The notes under the pieces are model-generated. The model had not been told where the DNA came from, ran no database searches, and saw only the letters and a program-made list of their open reading frames with translations. The translations under genes were made by a program, and so were the position numbers. From NCBI GenBank assembly GCA_023630585.1, contig CM042555.1:12376001-12440000 (forward strand): a stretch of DNA of 64,000 nucleotides. The letters run 5' to 3'. Below, piece by piece: positions 25,846 to 38,890 of the stretch. This DNA is from Cranoglanis bouderius. Taxonomy: Eukaryota > Chordata > Actinopteri > Siluriformes > Cranoglanididae. Every line of letters starts with the position of its first letter. The first letter of the stretch is position 1.

Positions 25846-27215
25846 TCTCTGCCTCATTTCACTGCAGGACATCACCATGGTTACAAACAAACAGGCTGAC
25901 TCCTACCCTTATCTCTCTCTCTCTCTCTCTCTGTGTCTCTCTCTGTGTGTCTCTCTCTTGCTCTTAACTTGCAAGCTGTCACTGTCACAACATCAAAAAT
26001 AAAAAATTAACAGATTGCTGGCCCAAAATATCCCACACTGTCTTTCTGCATCATGCCTTTACTGTACTCTCCTTTTTGAGTTTATGCTTGTTTATTGTGT
26101 GAGTCCTGATTTGAGGTTCAGTTACAAAACAGCCTTGACCTTGAGTTTGAGACTATAAGATTGCTTTGTCAAAGCAGGACAAATGAATTAGTCCTCCGTA
26201 AAAATGAAATCATGCAGGGTCACAAATGGCTTTACCATCTTCTAGTCACATCAGGCTTGCAGTAGAAAACTAGGCTACTTGTGTTCACCAGGTGAGGAAA
26301 AGACTTGTACCTTTAAATCGTATAAACTGTTATGAAAGTATAACTGAGACGAAACAGATTTATGCTTGTATGATTAATATTTCATTAACATTGGTATGTA
26401 CATTGAGGAAGCTGAACATCTTTACTGGGGGGCAAATTTAATATTTGAAATTGAATTCCAATAACCTCAGCTTCCCTTTGTCAACTCTCCTGGCAGTAGA
26501 AACATTTAGTCTGAGATGGCATCAACGTCAAGATTACAGGTGTTCAGGAAATAATGTCATTTCAGTGCTTTTGAATGTTTTTTTTTTTCTTTCATTCAGA
26601 CCATTTTATTTTTTCACGAAAACAAGATCACAAATCAGTATAATAACAATACTATGTTCCCCTTCATTCTCAGTGACCATTTCCCAGTGGTCTACCATTT
26701 TTTCAATTCCACGCTCAAAGGAGTGATTGCAGAAGTCATTACACTGTTGTTTGGGCTCAGTGGTGTTGTTCAAGAGGAACTCAATTGAGCTGATATTGGA
26801 GATATCAGAAGAGGGATAGGTCTAAATACTAGATCTAAATACAGTACATTAAGTCAGGGTTGAATGGTGGAGGTGGCAGAACTTTCCATTCAAGCATATA
26901 AATTGTCAGTCTGCTGAGATTTGCAGCCTCAAATACAATTTGACCCTGGTTATATTTGTTTATTTAATTTATTTATTTGTTGTCACACAACTTTTCCAGC
27001 AAACCCTTTAACACTTTAAACTTATAACTTTTCATTGAGTCATTCATCTTAAAGCACATGAATTATTCATTAAAGACTGTGAAAAAAAAAAAAAAAAAGA
27101 TATCCAAGAACGTGAGTCAAACTCTGGACTCACCAACAATACAAAGAAAAATAGGGAAGTGCTACAAATGGTATGTATATATCAAATCATGGGGGTATTT
27201 TCCAGTTAAAATATA
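25135..27215. other. Intergenic stretch with CA and TC microsatellites
   Basis: AT-rich. Contains (CA)n at 25795-25843, (TC)n at 25912-25960 and an A-run at 27082-27098. No gene is recognised. Confidence 0.55.
25795..25843. repeat. (CA)n microsatellite
   Basis: About 24 CA units. Confidence 0.93.
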
Positions 27216-28710
27216 CAGGTGCATCTCAATAAATTAGAATGTCGTGAAAAAGTACATTTATTTCAGTAATTCAACTCAAATTGTGAAACTCGTGTATTAA
27301 ATAAATTCAATGCCACAGACTGAAGTAGTTTAAGTCTTTGGTTCTTTTAATTGTGATGATTTTGGCTCACATTTAACAAAAACCCACCAATTCACTATCT
27401 CAACAAATTAGAATATGGTGACATGCCAATCAACTCAAAACACCTGCAAAGGTTTCCTGAGCCTTCAAAATGGTCTCTCAGTTTGGTTCACTAGGTAAGC
27501 CACAAACATTCATTGCCAAAGAAGCTGGCTGTTCACAGAGTGCTGTATCCAAGCATGTTAACAGAAAGTTGAGTGGAAGGAAAAAGTGTGGAAGAAAAAG
27601 ATGCACAACCAACCGAGAGAACCGCAGCCTTATGAGGATTGTCAAGCAAAATCGATTCAAGAATTTGAGTGAACTTCACAAGGAATGGACTGAGGCTGGG
27701 GTCAAGGCATCAAGAGCCACCACACACAGACGTGTCAAGGAATTTGGCTACAGTTGTCGTATTCCTCTTGTTAAGCCACTCCTGAACCACAGACAACGTC
27801 AGAGGCGTCTTACCTGGGCTAAGGAGAAGAAGAACTGGACTGTTGCCCAGTGGTCCAAAGTCCTCTTTTCAGATGAGAGCAAGTTTTGTATTTCATTTGG
27901 AAACCAAGGTCCTAGAGTCTGGAGGAAGGGTGGAGAAGCTCATAGCCCAAGTTGCTTGAAGTCCAGTGTTGAGTTTCCACAGTCTGTGATGATTTGGGGT
28001 GCAATGTCATCTGCTGGTGTTGGCCCATTGTGTTTTTTGAAAACCAAAGTCACTGCATCCATTTACCAAGAAATTTTGGAGCACTTCATGCTTCCTTCTG
28101 CTGACCAGCTTTTTGAAGATGCTGATTTCATTTTCCAGCAGGATTTGGCACCTGCCCACACTGCCAAAAGCACCAAAAGTTGGTTAAATGACCATGGTGT
28201 TGGTGTGCTTGACTGGCCAGCAAACTCACCACACCTGAACCCCATAGAGAATCTATAGGGTATTGTCAAGAGGCAAATGAGAAACAGGAGACCAAAAAAT
28301 GCAGATGAGCTGAAGGCCACTGTCAAAGAAACCTGGGCTTCCATACCACCGTGCCACAAACTGATCACCTCCATGCCACGTGGAATTGAGGCAGTAATTA
28401 AAGCAAAAGGAGCCCCTACCAAGTATTGAGTACATGTATAGTAAATGAACATACTTTCCAGAAGGCCAACAATTCACTAAAAATGTTTTTTTTTATTGGT
28501 CTTATGAAATATTCTAATTTGTTGAGATAGTGAATTGGTGGGTTTTTGTTAAATGTGAGCCAAAATCATCACAATTAAAAGAACCAAAGACTTAAACTAC
28601 TTCAGTCTGTGTGCATTGAATTTGTTTAATACACGAGTTGCACAATTTGAGTTGAATTACTGAAATAAATGAACTTTTCCACGACATTCTAATTTATTGA
28701 GATGCACCTG
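27216..28710 (+). mobile_element. Tc1-like transposon (family 2), copy 1
   Basis: Ends CAGGTGCATCTCAATAAATT and its inverted partner are flanked by TA at 27214-27215 and 28711-28712. Inverted repeats of about 200 bp include a second conserved block (CCCACCAATTCACTATCTCA). The copy is 1495 bp and nearly identical to that at 47822, apart from indels. Confidence 0.95.
27470..28429 (+). pseudogene. Tc1-like DD34E transposase, lacks its start and has a nonsense codon
   Basis: The 262-residue open stretch covers the DNA-binding domain (SQSAVSKHVNRKLSGRKKCG) and the catalytic domain. The catalytic domain shows SDESKF (first Asp), QQDLAPAHTA (second Asp) and NPIENL (Glu), with exactly 34 residues between the last two, so DD34E. 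Compared with the copy at 48139, about 75 bases holding the ATG and the first helix are missing at about 27494. A TAG replaces the Trp codon after IENL at 28255-28257. Reading then continues in a usable frame to TGA at 28427-28429. The Asp in SPDLNP is His here. Confidence 0.92.
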
Positions 28711-30540
28711 TAAGTGTGCCAGAATTTACTGGATGGCGATATCCCCATTTATCTACTCAGAAAACCACTCTACTGCCATCCCACACACTTATACCAGTCA
28801 TCAGATCTCAGCAGTGTGGGATTACATTATGGGGAAATGAGACTGGTGGCAAATGTGGCACTGAAAACTGTTGGCACACTCACTCAGCACAAATTGTTGC
28901 TGATTCACTGTCTTCATGGACACGCTGAAAAACACTGCAGATGACACATTATGACAGTAAGGCCAGCTGCCGGGTGAACCATTCACAAATCTCACACGTG
29001 GTTGGTGATTACTGGCCCTGAGGAATCCTTATGACCTTGTGTCATATATTATGTGGGAAATGAATTGACCAAACATTTATTATGGTATTACCAAACAGTG
29101 CAGGAATGTTCCAGATCATATTAAATTAGTTATATACACTTTACATTGTCACTTGGTAAATGTGAGTTGGTCGATGACCTCACATGCATCTATCCTCTGA
29201 TCTACACATTATTTTTCTTTAAGGTATTGTTTTTCTGGGGAAATGTATTGATTCCCTAACTGTATTATAGGAATTTGTTGACCTTGCCTGGATAGCTCCT
29301 CCATATTTCTTGCTCTATCACAAGTCATCTTAAAAAATTCATTTAATCATTCATTTTCATTAACCACTATATTCTGGTCAGGATGGTGACATGTTAAATA
29401 TAACATTTCTTTAACTTTTTTCCCTATTCTGGGAAATGTCAGTCTAACATTTGTTTTGGATCTTTAGAGGATAGCCATAAAGCACCACAGGGGTGCACTA
29501 ATTTAGCCTGTGGGACGGACTCCAGTGCACACATTACCTTGGCCTTGTGTGTCGCTGACACTATACACACCTACTATCTCTTGAAAATCCCATCACACAC
29601 AGGCTACGGAGGTCAGTCATGCACCCGTCACAAGTTTCCATCAGTAGATCAAAAAATAGCCCGTCAATGCCTTTTATAAACCGAAGCGCAGCTATAAAAA
29701 GAGAGGTCGGTCAGAAGAGATGGTGGTGTGACCCTATCTTTAGCTTTATTTATGACCCAGTGTTGACAGCAGCACTCATAGGCTTTCCACTCACCATGCT
29801 GGGGATCACGAGTCTCATGGCTCTGTGTTGCTGGAAATCGCTGTCTTGGGAGAAAATCCCAAACACGAATAATGCTAAAAGCCCCCTTATTAAACTAATG
29901 ACTAAACACAGCTGGCTGACTTCTTTCTGTGCATGTATTGTTTATTTTTAAAATGCCTCTTAAAATAAATTGTGCAGATTGCAACAAGACTCATTGATTT
30001 TGTTTACAAGGAGGATTTCAGGAAACTATAGTCTTATATAAATAAAATTTATACTCTAACTATTCTCTCTGTTCTGATGACTAAAACTGTATTCAACTAA
30101 TTTAGACAGGCAACAAAGATGAGGAGCAATAATGCCAAATGTAAATGAAAAAATAAAAAAATAAATATTGCATTGTTATAAAATATAAATGAATATAATT
30201 TTCTTCCAGCTTGAAATGTGTACTGAAATACAAATCCCTTACAATGCATTGTCAATAATCAAATAGTGGAACTAGAATCAATGTTTCAAGGACAAGGGTA
30301 CATAATTCTGGAAAAAGCCACAATCCAGCGTTTGGTAGACTCAGTAAAGGGTGTGTGGAGGGATTCTAGGAATTAGCGGTATGAGGCTATACCTTGACAA
30401 ATAAATCTGAAATAGAGATTCACCTTTAATGTAATGCTATACCAGAACAAATCAAGGGGTAACAAAAATTATTATTAGGGTGAAATGTTTCCTAAAATAT
30501 GCTATGTAAGGAATAAAACCAAAATAATAATCATTATTAT
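28711..30540. other. Unannotated intergenic stretch
   Basis: No coding or repeat family is recognised. The longest ORF here (29619-29951) has no recognisable motif and is probably chance. Confidence 0.5.
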
Positions 30541-30544
30541 TATT

Positions 30545-31005
30545 ATTATAGGAAAATAATCATCAAAGTAAGTGAGGGGGTGGTGTGATGCTGTTACCAC
30601 CCCAAAGTCGATTACTTAATAATAACAGCACATCCTGAAGCATTTTAATCCTCTTATATATCCTCAGCAATTTTTTTCCAACAATTACTTTTTTTATTTA
30701 TTAATTTTATTAGATTTTTTGTTATTGATTTATTATTTATTAAAAATGACACATACCTATCCATTTAAAATTACATTTAATGTTTTGGAATGACCACAAA
30801 ACAAGTTAGTTCCCACTGTATTAACAATCATTCCTTCACTTTCTCTTAAACCTAATAAGTCAGAAAAACATTTATCTTGTCATGTTACCAAGGGAACAGA
30901 AGTCCTTAGACTTTCCTGTTGCAGAAAATGAACCACTTCACCTTTAACTGTTACAGAGTCCTGACACGGAGACTCCTTTCATAAATATTAAATAAACATC
31001 TCCTC
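30545..31005. repeat. Dispersed repeat, copy 1 (partner at 37770)
   Basis: It shares ordered blocks with 37770-38160: GGAAAATAATCA, AACAGCACATCC, TGTCCATAAA/TGACCACAAA, CACTCCTTCAC and GACACGGAGACTC/GACACTGGAGACTC. No coding capacity; class unknown. Confidence 0.5.
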
Positions 31006-31029
31006 AAAAAAATCACACAAACTTTTATA

Positions 31030-31530
31030 CAGCCCCAATTCCAAAAAAGCATGATGGAGCTTTAACCAGCATTTGTGGATGGCACGGCGAACTGTGTTCA
31101 CAGAAAATGAGTTCTGGAGGTGTTTCTGATCCCATACAGTGATTTCCATTACAGAATCATGCCTGTTTTTAATGCAGTGCTGCCTGAGGGCCCGAAGATC
31201 ACGGGCATGCAGTATTGATTTTCACACTTGTCGGTTGAGCACAGAGATTTCTCCAGATTCTCGGAATCTTTTGATGATATTATGTACTGTAGATAAGATA
31301 TTCATAGTCTTCACAATTTTACATTGAGGAACATTATTCTGAAATTGTTCCACAAATTGTAGATGCAGTTTTTCACAGATTGGTGAACCTCTGCCCATCT
31401 TTACTTCTGAGAGACTCTGCCTCTCTAAGATACTCTTTTTATACCCAATCATATTACTGACCTGTTGCCAATTAACCTTCAGCTGTTTCTTTTTAGTAAC
31501 ACTAACTTTTCCAGCCTTTAAATCTGTTTA
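31030..31530 (-). pseudogene. Truncated Tc1-like element with transposase N-terminus (family 4)
   Basis: The plus-strand start ACAGCCCCAATTCCAAAAAA matches the family 4 end at 10069. On the minus strand an ORF at 31222-31452 encodes MGRGSPICEKLHLQFVEQFQ and VHNIIKRFRESGEISVL, the helix-turn-helix head of a Tc1-type transposase. The catalytic part is absent. Confidence 0.7.
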
Positions 31531-31683
31531 CCTATTAGGCTTAGATTAAGTACAGTATCAACCATACAAGTCCCTGTGTAAGTTGCTAGAAATTATAATG
31601 TATTAGAATGATGAATTAATATAAATCTATGATTGGAATTAGAGCCAGGTTTGTGAGGGCTGCTCACTCACACACTTCCAGTA

Positions 31684-31790
31684 ACCTCTTTATCCTGATC
31701 AGGGTTGTGGTGGATCTGGAGCCTATCCCGGGAACACTTGGCGTGAGGTGGGAATACACCATGGCTGGGATGCCAGTGTTGCATACTTTT
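31684..31790 (-). repeat. SINE tail fragment
   Basis: TTATCCTGATCAGGGTTGTG, GGAGCCTATCCCGGGAACAC and GGGAATACACCATGG, inverse of the fragment at 11925. Confidence 0.6.
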
Positions 31791-32922
31791 AAAAGATGTG
31801 CAAATCAACTGTATTTCTGCATTGTTTTGATAAACTATTAAAGATTAAGTGTAATTGCCTGAATGAGTTTAAAGTATTTTTTAAATTCTATTTTAAATAT
31901 TAATATGAAAAAATTATATTTAAAAAATATTCTCCTATTCAAGTTTCCTATCTGTGTAATTTAATACTCACACTTCCAATACAGTGTTATATGGTATTTA
32001 ATGTTAATATGGAATTTAATGTTGGCTAATAGGAACCAAAAGCAGCCACTGTCCACTCTTCACCTTGGGGCTAATGATCAGCTGTGTTCCCCATGAAGTC
32101 CTATCATAGTTTCCACTGTACAGGTTCAATAATAGTTCTACTTATCCAAGGCTCAGCAAGCTGCTTTTGGCAGTATGATACATCTCAATTCTGGACAAGC
32201 TAAAACAAGAGTGACAAGGGCAGACTGCCATAATGTATGGGGCCTCTGTTGATTTAAAGCTGTGCATACCTGGTGACATTTAGAGGGGGTTTTGTGAGCT
32301 ATGGTAGAGCAAATAAATCCAAGCCAGAGCCTGCTTGATGTCCAGCTAGGTGTGGAAACTGGAGTTGGACATTTTATAATAAAGATCTAATCATGCCAAG
32401 ACATAAGACAAAGGTTAGCCCAGGGATGTATACACAGTAAACTGTATAAACAGTTGCTTTAACCATTCATTTTATGTACAGTATGTTGGTAATTCTGAAG
32501 AAGAAAACTTAGATTTACTATTCTTTTTTTAAAATATTTTTTTTAATTTACTATTTGGATCCATATTGCATTATATATAAGAATATATTCCTTAGAACAT
32601 GTATTCCCACATTTAACAGAGTTCACTTTTAGGCTGTTTATTCTGTTCTGGTCAAAATGCTAAACATCATTCTTCCAACATGAAATCTTACAGGGCCCAA
32701 TTTCATTCAATCTTTATCATCTTCATCTTACAGAGATGTATGTAGGTCATTTTTGTCATGAGAGTATCCAAGGTCAAATAACAGTGATAAAAAAATGGGT
32801 AAATTTGAATTAAAAACATAATGCTAGTTAAATTTCATTCCCTCTGTCTCTTGAGAAGAACATTTGAGGCTCTATTTACATCAATAATGAATATATTGCT
32901 TATAATGTAAAGTAAGTATATA
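31791..32922. other. Unannotated intergenic stretch
   Basis: AT-rich; nothing recognised. Confidence 0.5.
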
Positions 32923-33083
32923 CAGTGCCCTCCACTAATATTGGCACCCTTGATAAATATGAGCAAAGAAGGCTGTGAAAAATTGTCTTTATTGTTTAGC
33001 CTTTTGATATTTTGTTAAAAAAAATTCACTGCTTTCATGGATATCAAACAATTGCAAACACAACATAGGTTTATATATAAATA

Positions 33084-33089
<6 letters not shown>

Positions 33090-33166
<77 letters not shown>
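33090..33166. repeat. (AT)n microsatellite inside a Tc1 terminal repeat
   Basis: About 38 AT units. Confidence 0.93.
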
Positions 33167-33169
<3 letters not shown>

Positions 33170-33199
33170 TAAATATAGGTGTGCAACAATTATTGGCAC

Positions 33200-33953
33200 C
33201 CTTTTAGTCAATACTTTGTGCTACCTCCCTTTGCCAAGATAATAGAGTCTTCTCCTATAATGCCTGATGAGGCTGGAGAATACATCGCAAGGGATCTGAG
33301 ACCATTCTTCCATAGAGAATCTCTCCAGATCCTTCAAATTTTGAGGTCCACGCTAGTGGACTTTCCTCTTCAGTTCACCCCACAGGTTTTCTATGGGTTT
33401 CAAGTCAGGGGACTGGGATGGCCATGGCAGGATCTTGATTTTGTGGTCAGTAAGCCATTTTTGTGTTGATTTTGATGTATGTTTTAAGCTTTCTGGCAGA
33501 GGCAGTCAAGTTTTCATTTAATATTGGTTGACAGAGTCCATGATGCCATGTATCCTAACAAAATGTCCAGGTCCTCTGGCAGAAGAACAGCCCCAAAACA
33601 TTAAAGAGCCACCACCATATTTAACCGTGGGCATGAGGTACTTTTCCATATGGCTACCTCTCTGTGTGCACCAAAACCACCTCTGGTGTTTATTGCCAAA
33701 AAGTTCTATTTTGGTTTCATCTGACCATAGAACCTGATCCCATTTGACGTTCCAGTAGTGTCTGGCAAACTGAAGATGCTTGAGTTTGTTTTTGGATGAG
33801 AGTAGAGACTTTTTTCTTGAAACTCTTCCAAACAACTTGTGGTGATGTAGGTGACTTTAGATTGTAGTTTTGGAGACCTTCTGACCCCAAGATGCAACTA
33901 ACTTCTGCAATTCTCCAGCTGTGATCCTTGGACATGTGCACCCAGGTGCACAA
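33200..33953 (-). pseudogene. Tc1-like transposase remnant (family 7)
   Basis: Minus-strand pieces in different frames carry a linker with HSWRIAEVSCILG, then WSDETKIELFGNKHQRWFW (first Asp) and VKYGGGSLMFWGCSSARGPG at 33518-33835. The C-terminal part (33200-33500) lies on the same strand but is broken, and a stretch with the second Asp is not evident. It is not functional. Confidence 0.85.
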
Positions 33954-34235
33954 AGAAAATGTAAAATATCAATGGGAATATACTTCAAATATATTTTTGT
34001 CATATGAATTCATAGGGGTGCCAATAATTGTTGCACACATATTTTTAACAGATATTTAAGAATTCTTTTTTGATAGACCTGTGCTGTGTTTGCAATTGTT
34101 TGATATCCATGAGAGCAGAGTATTTTTGTGAATTTTTTTAACAAAAGATCAAAAGGTTAAACAATAAAGATAATTTTTCACAGCCTTCTTTGCTCATATT
34201 TACCAAGGGTGCCAATATTAGTGGAGGGCATTGTA

Positions 34236-35912
34236 CCCAGTCTGTTGGGTATTTTAAAAGAACTTTTACAATTTAGCCCTTGCACTGAACAAAACATATC
34301 AATTTGTAAAATTCATGTTTATATGTCTTTACTTGGTGTTCTCTGGGTAAAATAAAACTGTGCTATTAGAAGGTATTTTTGTATTTAAAAATATATAAAT
34401 AGATAAAGACTGTTATTCTGAATATATTCTGAATAGAAGATAGAAAAAATCATATAAATATTAATATAAAATATTATTTTTATTGTCTGTATGAATGTTT
34501 ATTACATTCTCCACACTATTAACTAGTAACCAGGAAGAATACTATTAGTTTTACAGCAGTTATTGAATCATTCATAGTAGCTACATAGTAGCTACTTAAC
34601 AAAATATTTTAAGATGAATAACTGAATAATAAACAAGCCTGCGGAGATAAATTAAGCATGTTTGTGGATGTTTTTTAATGTTGAAAACAAATGTTAAAAA
34701 CAAATCAAAGTAACTTATTTACCACAAAATGGGAATGGAGATGTATGAGAATGTATTCTGCATTTGTGAGTACTATATCAGTACTGTGTTTCTGAACGCA
34801 AGGTCACTATGATGAGGTTATAGAGTGATCACTGCTCAATAGTACAACAATGCAATTATCGTACTGGCCACAACAAACTTTTAATGCAGCCATATCTGGG
34901 CTAGTGTTGGAAGATTAAAACCCCTGAGAGTCCCCTCGCTGTGGGCGGTAGAGTGAAACTGTATATTCAAGAAGCTTTTTTCACTCACTTGTGCCAGAAA
35001 CGCAGGTCAAAGGGGTATAGGTTTAAAGAGCAGACGTCAGTGTGTGTAAAAACAGTTCAAGGCCTGTCATTAAAACATTTAAAACCCACTAAGAGACAGG
35101 ATAAATGGCAGCCGGGTGAGCCATTTCCTTCTCTTAGGATTTGAAAACTTTGGCAGCGAAACAGTAGCACACTGAAATAAATTTGTACTTTCAACTTATG
35201 TTTGTGGAATATTTCTAGTTTTAGAGCCTTTAGATGTTCTCTTACCACTGAGGTTGTGTACTGGACTGACTTAGTTTGTCTAGATGTCATACAACCTGGA
35301 ATTCCCTAGTTTGTCCTTCTTGACCCCCAATGACCCCCACACCCCCATTACTTCAGCACATGTTTAAATAATGGATTTCTCTAAGCAACCTACATTATTA
35401 CTACAACTTGAATCAGCTAGACGGTACACACACCTACAGTGTAGTAACTGTGAGTCAGTAGACTACTAACATACAGAATGTTAGAGATTTTGTATTCAGC
35501 CCACTCATATTCAGAGCAGTGGATGCGGTCCCACTCATCGTGGCGGCCTGTGTGCTCGTGATTCTCTGTGTTCACGCCAAGCCTGAACAAGAACTCAGAT
35601 GGTGGGTGGTATGAGTGGGTGGCTGGGAGATGGGCAGCGGATAGAGGGAGCAGGCAAGGCTGGATTCATATTTGATTCACCTTTTATTATAATGTTGGGT
35701 AGACAACCATGCCAGATGATGCTGAGTGCCTGTTGCTATTCTGAAGTCCAATTCAAAGAGCAATGTTAATGCACTAAGGTGGCATAACGGAGAAAAATAG
35801 AGATCAGAGAGTCAAAGAAAACAAGAAGGTACTGTAGATATTGTACCTAATGAAGATATTAAAAAGAAAGAACAGGGCATCATGTTCTGATGTCTGATGG
35901 CAGTGCTGTTGG

Positions 35913-35990
<78 letters not shown>

Positions 35991-36509
35991 AACATTTGTC
36001 ATACTATCCTTATGAGGACATTCCAATGACATGATTATTAACGAAGCTAATTAATGATAAACCTAAACCTGAAAAAATCTCAAGATGGTTAGATATTCCT
36101 GTCCTTATGGGCAAATTTGGTCCCCACCAAGATATAAAAACATGCTCCTTCCTCTCCACACAGACCAACAGTAAATACCTTATAAAACCGTCATATAACT
36201 TATTGCAGTTAGTAAAGTGACCAAAACATTGTAGTGGATGTTCTGTATGTGGAGCTAAAAAAAAAAAAAAAGGAGTCACTACTCGTCGTTGTTGGGTAAA
36301 AACCCATCAGATGACGCTACAGATTCTGGAATTCTGACTAACAGCAAAAAAGATCCAAAAAATGGTTTAACAATCATGGCTGTAAAAAAAGACAGTCTGC
36401 ATTAAGATGTTTTAAATGTGTCTGTGCCATAGTGAAATGGACATACATAGATTTGTAAACAGTGTAAATAGCTGTCTTATAATTTGTGATGCACAGGTGT
36501 CATCAGAGG
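34236..36509. other. Intergenic stretch with a CA microsatellite
   Basis: Contains (TC)n(CA)n at 35914-35988. No gene or named repeat is recognised elsewhere. Confidence 0.5.
35914..35988. repeat. (TC)n(CA)n microsatellite
   Basis: A short TC run leading into about 29 CA units. Confidence 0.93.
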
Positions 36510-36655
36510 CATTATACAGTGGGAGTGGGAGGATACCAGAGGAAACCCAGACTGACATGAGGAGATCAGGTGAAATTCTTTGCAGACAGTAACCCAAGCA
36601 TGGATCGAACTAGGGACCCTGGAGCTGTGAGGTGGCAATACTACCAGTCTACACC
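36510..36655 (-). mobile_element. tRNA-derived SINE head
   Basis: On the minus strand: GGTAGTATTGCCACCTCACA, then CTAGTTCGATCCATGC (a good box B), then GGGTTACTGTCTGC and GGTTTCCTCTGGTATCC. This is the head and first body block of a fish tRNA-type SINE; the tail is missing. Confidence 0.6.
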
Positions 36656-37769
36656 TGTTTTAAATGTTACATATTAAACTAAATTTAAAAACCTACATAA
36701 TGGTCTTAAATGTGAAAATGAGAATTAAGGTTAAGGTATACTTTTGCCACATTCTCCATCTTTATGTAATTCATGTCTGACATTGAGAGCAAGGCCAGTT
36801 CTTACGAGCACAACGTCTGTGGGAACTTATGTCACCAGTGATGGAGGGATGAATCATACACTGTTGCCATTAGAGCTGAACGTCACAGAAAACAAATCAA
36901 TTGATGAAATGAATATGCATTTAGAATGATTGATTTATGGAAGCTGTTTCGTCACTGTGACTGCCATACACTGATGAACGTCAGTGTTTGAACCCATATG
37001 CACCCATGGACAAACTCTTTAAAATTCATCAGAATTGATTGCATTCATTGTGCAAATGCAATGTATCCTAACTGCTGATTAGGTTCTGTGGGTGATTCAT
37101 CTCATCTCCATATTGGCACTTGGAGAAAGACAAGCTACTTGCCAGGTGTGGCATTTAACATTCTCTGCTATTCGGTTAACATGGCCAGTCACTATTCACA
37201 CAATAACTGAAAGGTCTGTTGCATTAACCCAAACTATTTTCTTCCTTCCTTTAGCTGGGAGGCAATTCAAAATGGCCTTTCTGAAAATAGATGGTCACAT
37301 GTTTATATCACTTAAAGGTTCCTTCAAAAACGTAATCACAGTCATCACTGACATTGTGGTTATTGTCGTCATCCTTCTCCACCACCTGCGAATCGGCAGT
37401 GTACACTCGTAAAAGAACTCCTTAAACTCATGTTCAATTTGACAGAGAAGGAAAATGTCAACTTTTTGCTTTTAAAAGAAAAGTGCACACAATTATAGCT
37501 CTGGCCCTTTCAGATGGTCATACAGAGCACAGATGGGAATGTACATCTCATCTTTTCACAGACTGACTGCTGTTGCTTAGCAAATAATACCTGCAGTGGG
37601 TCTGAGGTGAGCCGCCATGGCTGCAGTGCTATAACAGTTACTGCTGTGGCAGTCAAATACATCAGACAAGAAAACCAACAGCATGTGGAGATGCAGCTTA
37701 AAATCCTTAATTTTGGTAAGGAATAAAGGGAAAAAAGTATAAATATAAGAAATAAAACACAAATTGATG
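36656..37769. other. Unannotated intergenic stretch
   Basis: Short chance ORFs only; nothing recognised. Confidence 0.45.
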
Positions 37770-38325
37770 TGCTGTTATAGGAAAATAATCAGTGACAGGC
37801 TGGCGTGACACCACCATTTACCACCCTGGTGTTGATTATATTCCAAAAACAGCACATCCCAAAGTGTTTTATAATGCTTGCCAACCATAACAATTGTTTA
37901 CTGACTAAAGAACAACACAATACCTTTAATTTTGTGGAATGTCCATAAATATTACTTCCCATTATCACTTACATTAAAACAGCTATAAACAGTCACTCCT
38001 TCACCAGCCTCTTTCTTTTCTCTCTCTTGATGTTAATAAGACAAAAAATGCTTTTTCCCAAACACTTTCCCATGGTGTAAAATTTAATTACAGCTTTACC
38101 TATGACTGTTGCAAAAAGCTGACACTGGAGACTCACAATGTCAATGATTACACAAATTTATAAAATCAGTTGATGTGAAAGATCCACCATTCAAACAGAA
38201 ACAATAATGAATTAGAAAAATTGCATTAATATAAACCTTGCAGCTGGAACTGCAGGTAAAGCAGTGCTGTTATTAAAAAAAAAAAATCAACACCTTCTGA
38301 CCAATCAGGTTCAAGAACAGTTGTA
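37770..38325. repeat. Dispersed repeat, copy 2 (partner at 30545)
   Basis: It starts GCTGTTATAGGAAAATAATC and has the blocks listed for 30545. A segment near 38262 (GCAGTGCTGTTATTAA) resembles the start again, so the unit may have related ends. Confidence 0.45.
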
Positions 38326-38349
38326 TAAATATATACTGTATGTAGAGTA

Positions 38350-38890
38350 CTGTGCAAAAGTTTTAGGCACATGCAAAGAAATGCTGTAGAGCAAAGATGC
38401 CTTCAAAATAATGAAATTTAATTGTTTCTACATTTAAAAAATACTGTAAAGTGCAGTAAACATTAGTAAATGCAATAAAGTCAATATTTGGTGTGACAAA
38501 AAAAAAACAAACAAAAAAAAACAATAAAAATAAAAATAGTAGTCTCCGGTATAATTTTTGCAGTTTTATAAAGAAATTAGCTGGTAAGTTTTATTGAGCA
38601 TCTTGCAGAACCAGACACAGTTCTTCTGGAGACTTTGACTTTCGCACTTGCTTCTTATCTTTACAGCAAAACCCAGCAGCCTTCATTGTGTTTTTTTTCT
38701 GAAAAGTGTCTCTTAGATAATATGCTGCTTTCTTTAATGACATACATTTTAATGAACATTTTTCTGTAACATTTAATTTTATGCTAGAAAACTAATGTTT
38801 GGGAATCTAAAATGTTTTTTGTACTGACTTAATAATGTAGAAGTGATAAAATACTAAAATCTATAACAAAGTTTAGAAAAAAATAGGGTG
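38350..38890. mobile_element. Non-autonomous TA-targeting element, second copy
   Basis: It begins TA then CTGTGCAAAAGTTTTAGGCA and shares its body with 9670-10050, plus an extra central part. It contains an A-rich run at 38500-38535. Confidence 0.6.

Larger units (their letters stand above)
32923..34233 (-). mobile_element. Tc1-like transposon (family 7)
   Basis: Ends CAGTGCCCTCCACTAATATT and its inverted partner AATATTAGTGGAGGGCATTG are flanked by TA (32921-32922, 34234-34235). Inverted repeats extend about 200 bp inward, and a (TA)n tract (33090-33166) has expanded inside the plus-strand left repeat. Confidence 0.93.

Noticed and set aside
27470..27520. The 75-base difference between the two family 2 transposons read as a spliced intron
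   Set aside because: The missing segment lacks GT/AG ends and encodes the conserved transposase start, so it is a deletion.
29619..29951. A 110-residue hydrophobic ORF as a small membrane-protein gene
   Set aside because: No conserved motif, promoter or splice evidence, in a repeat-rich intergenic region.
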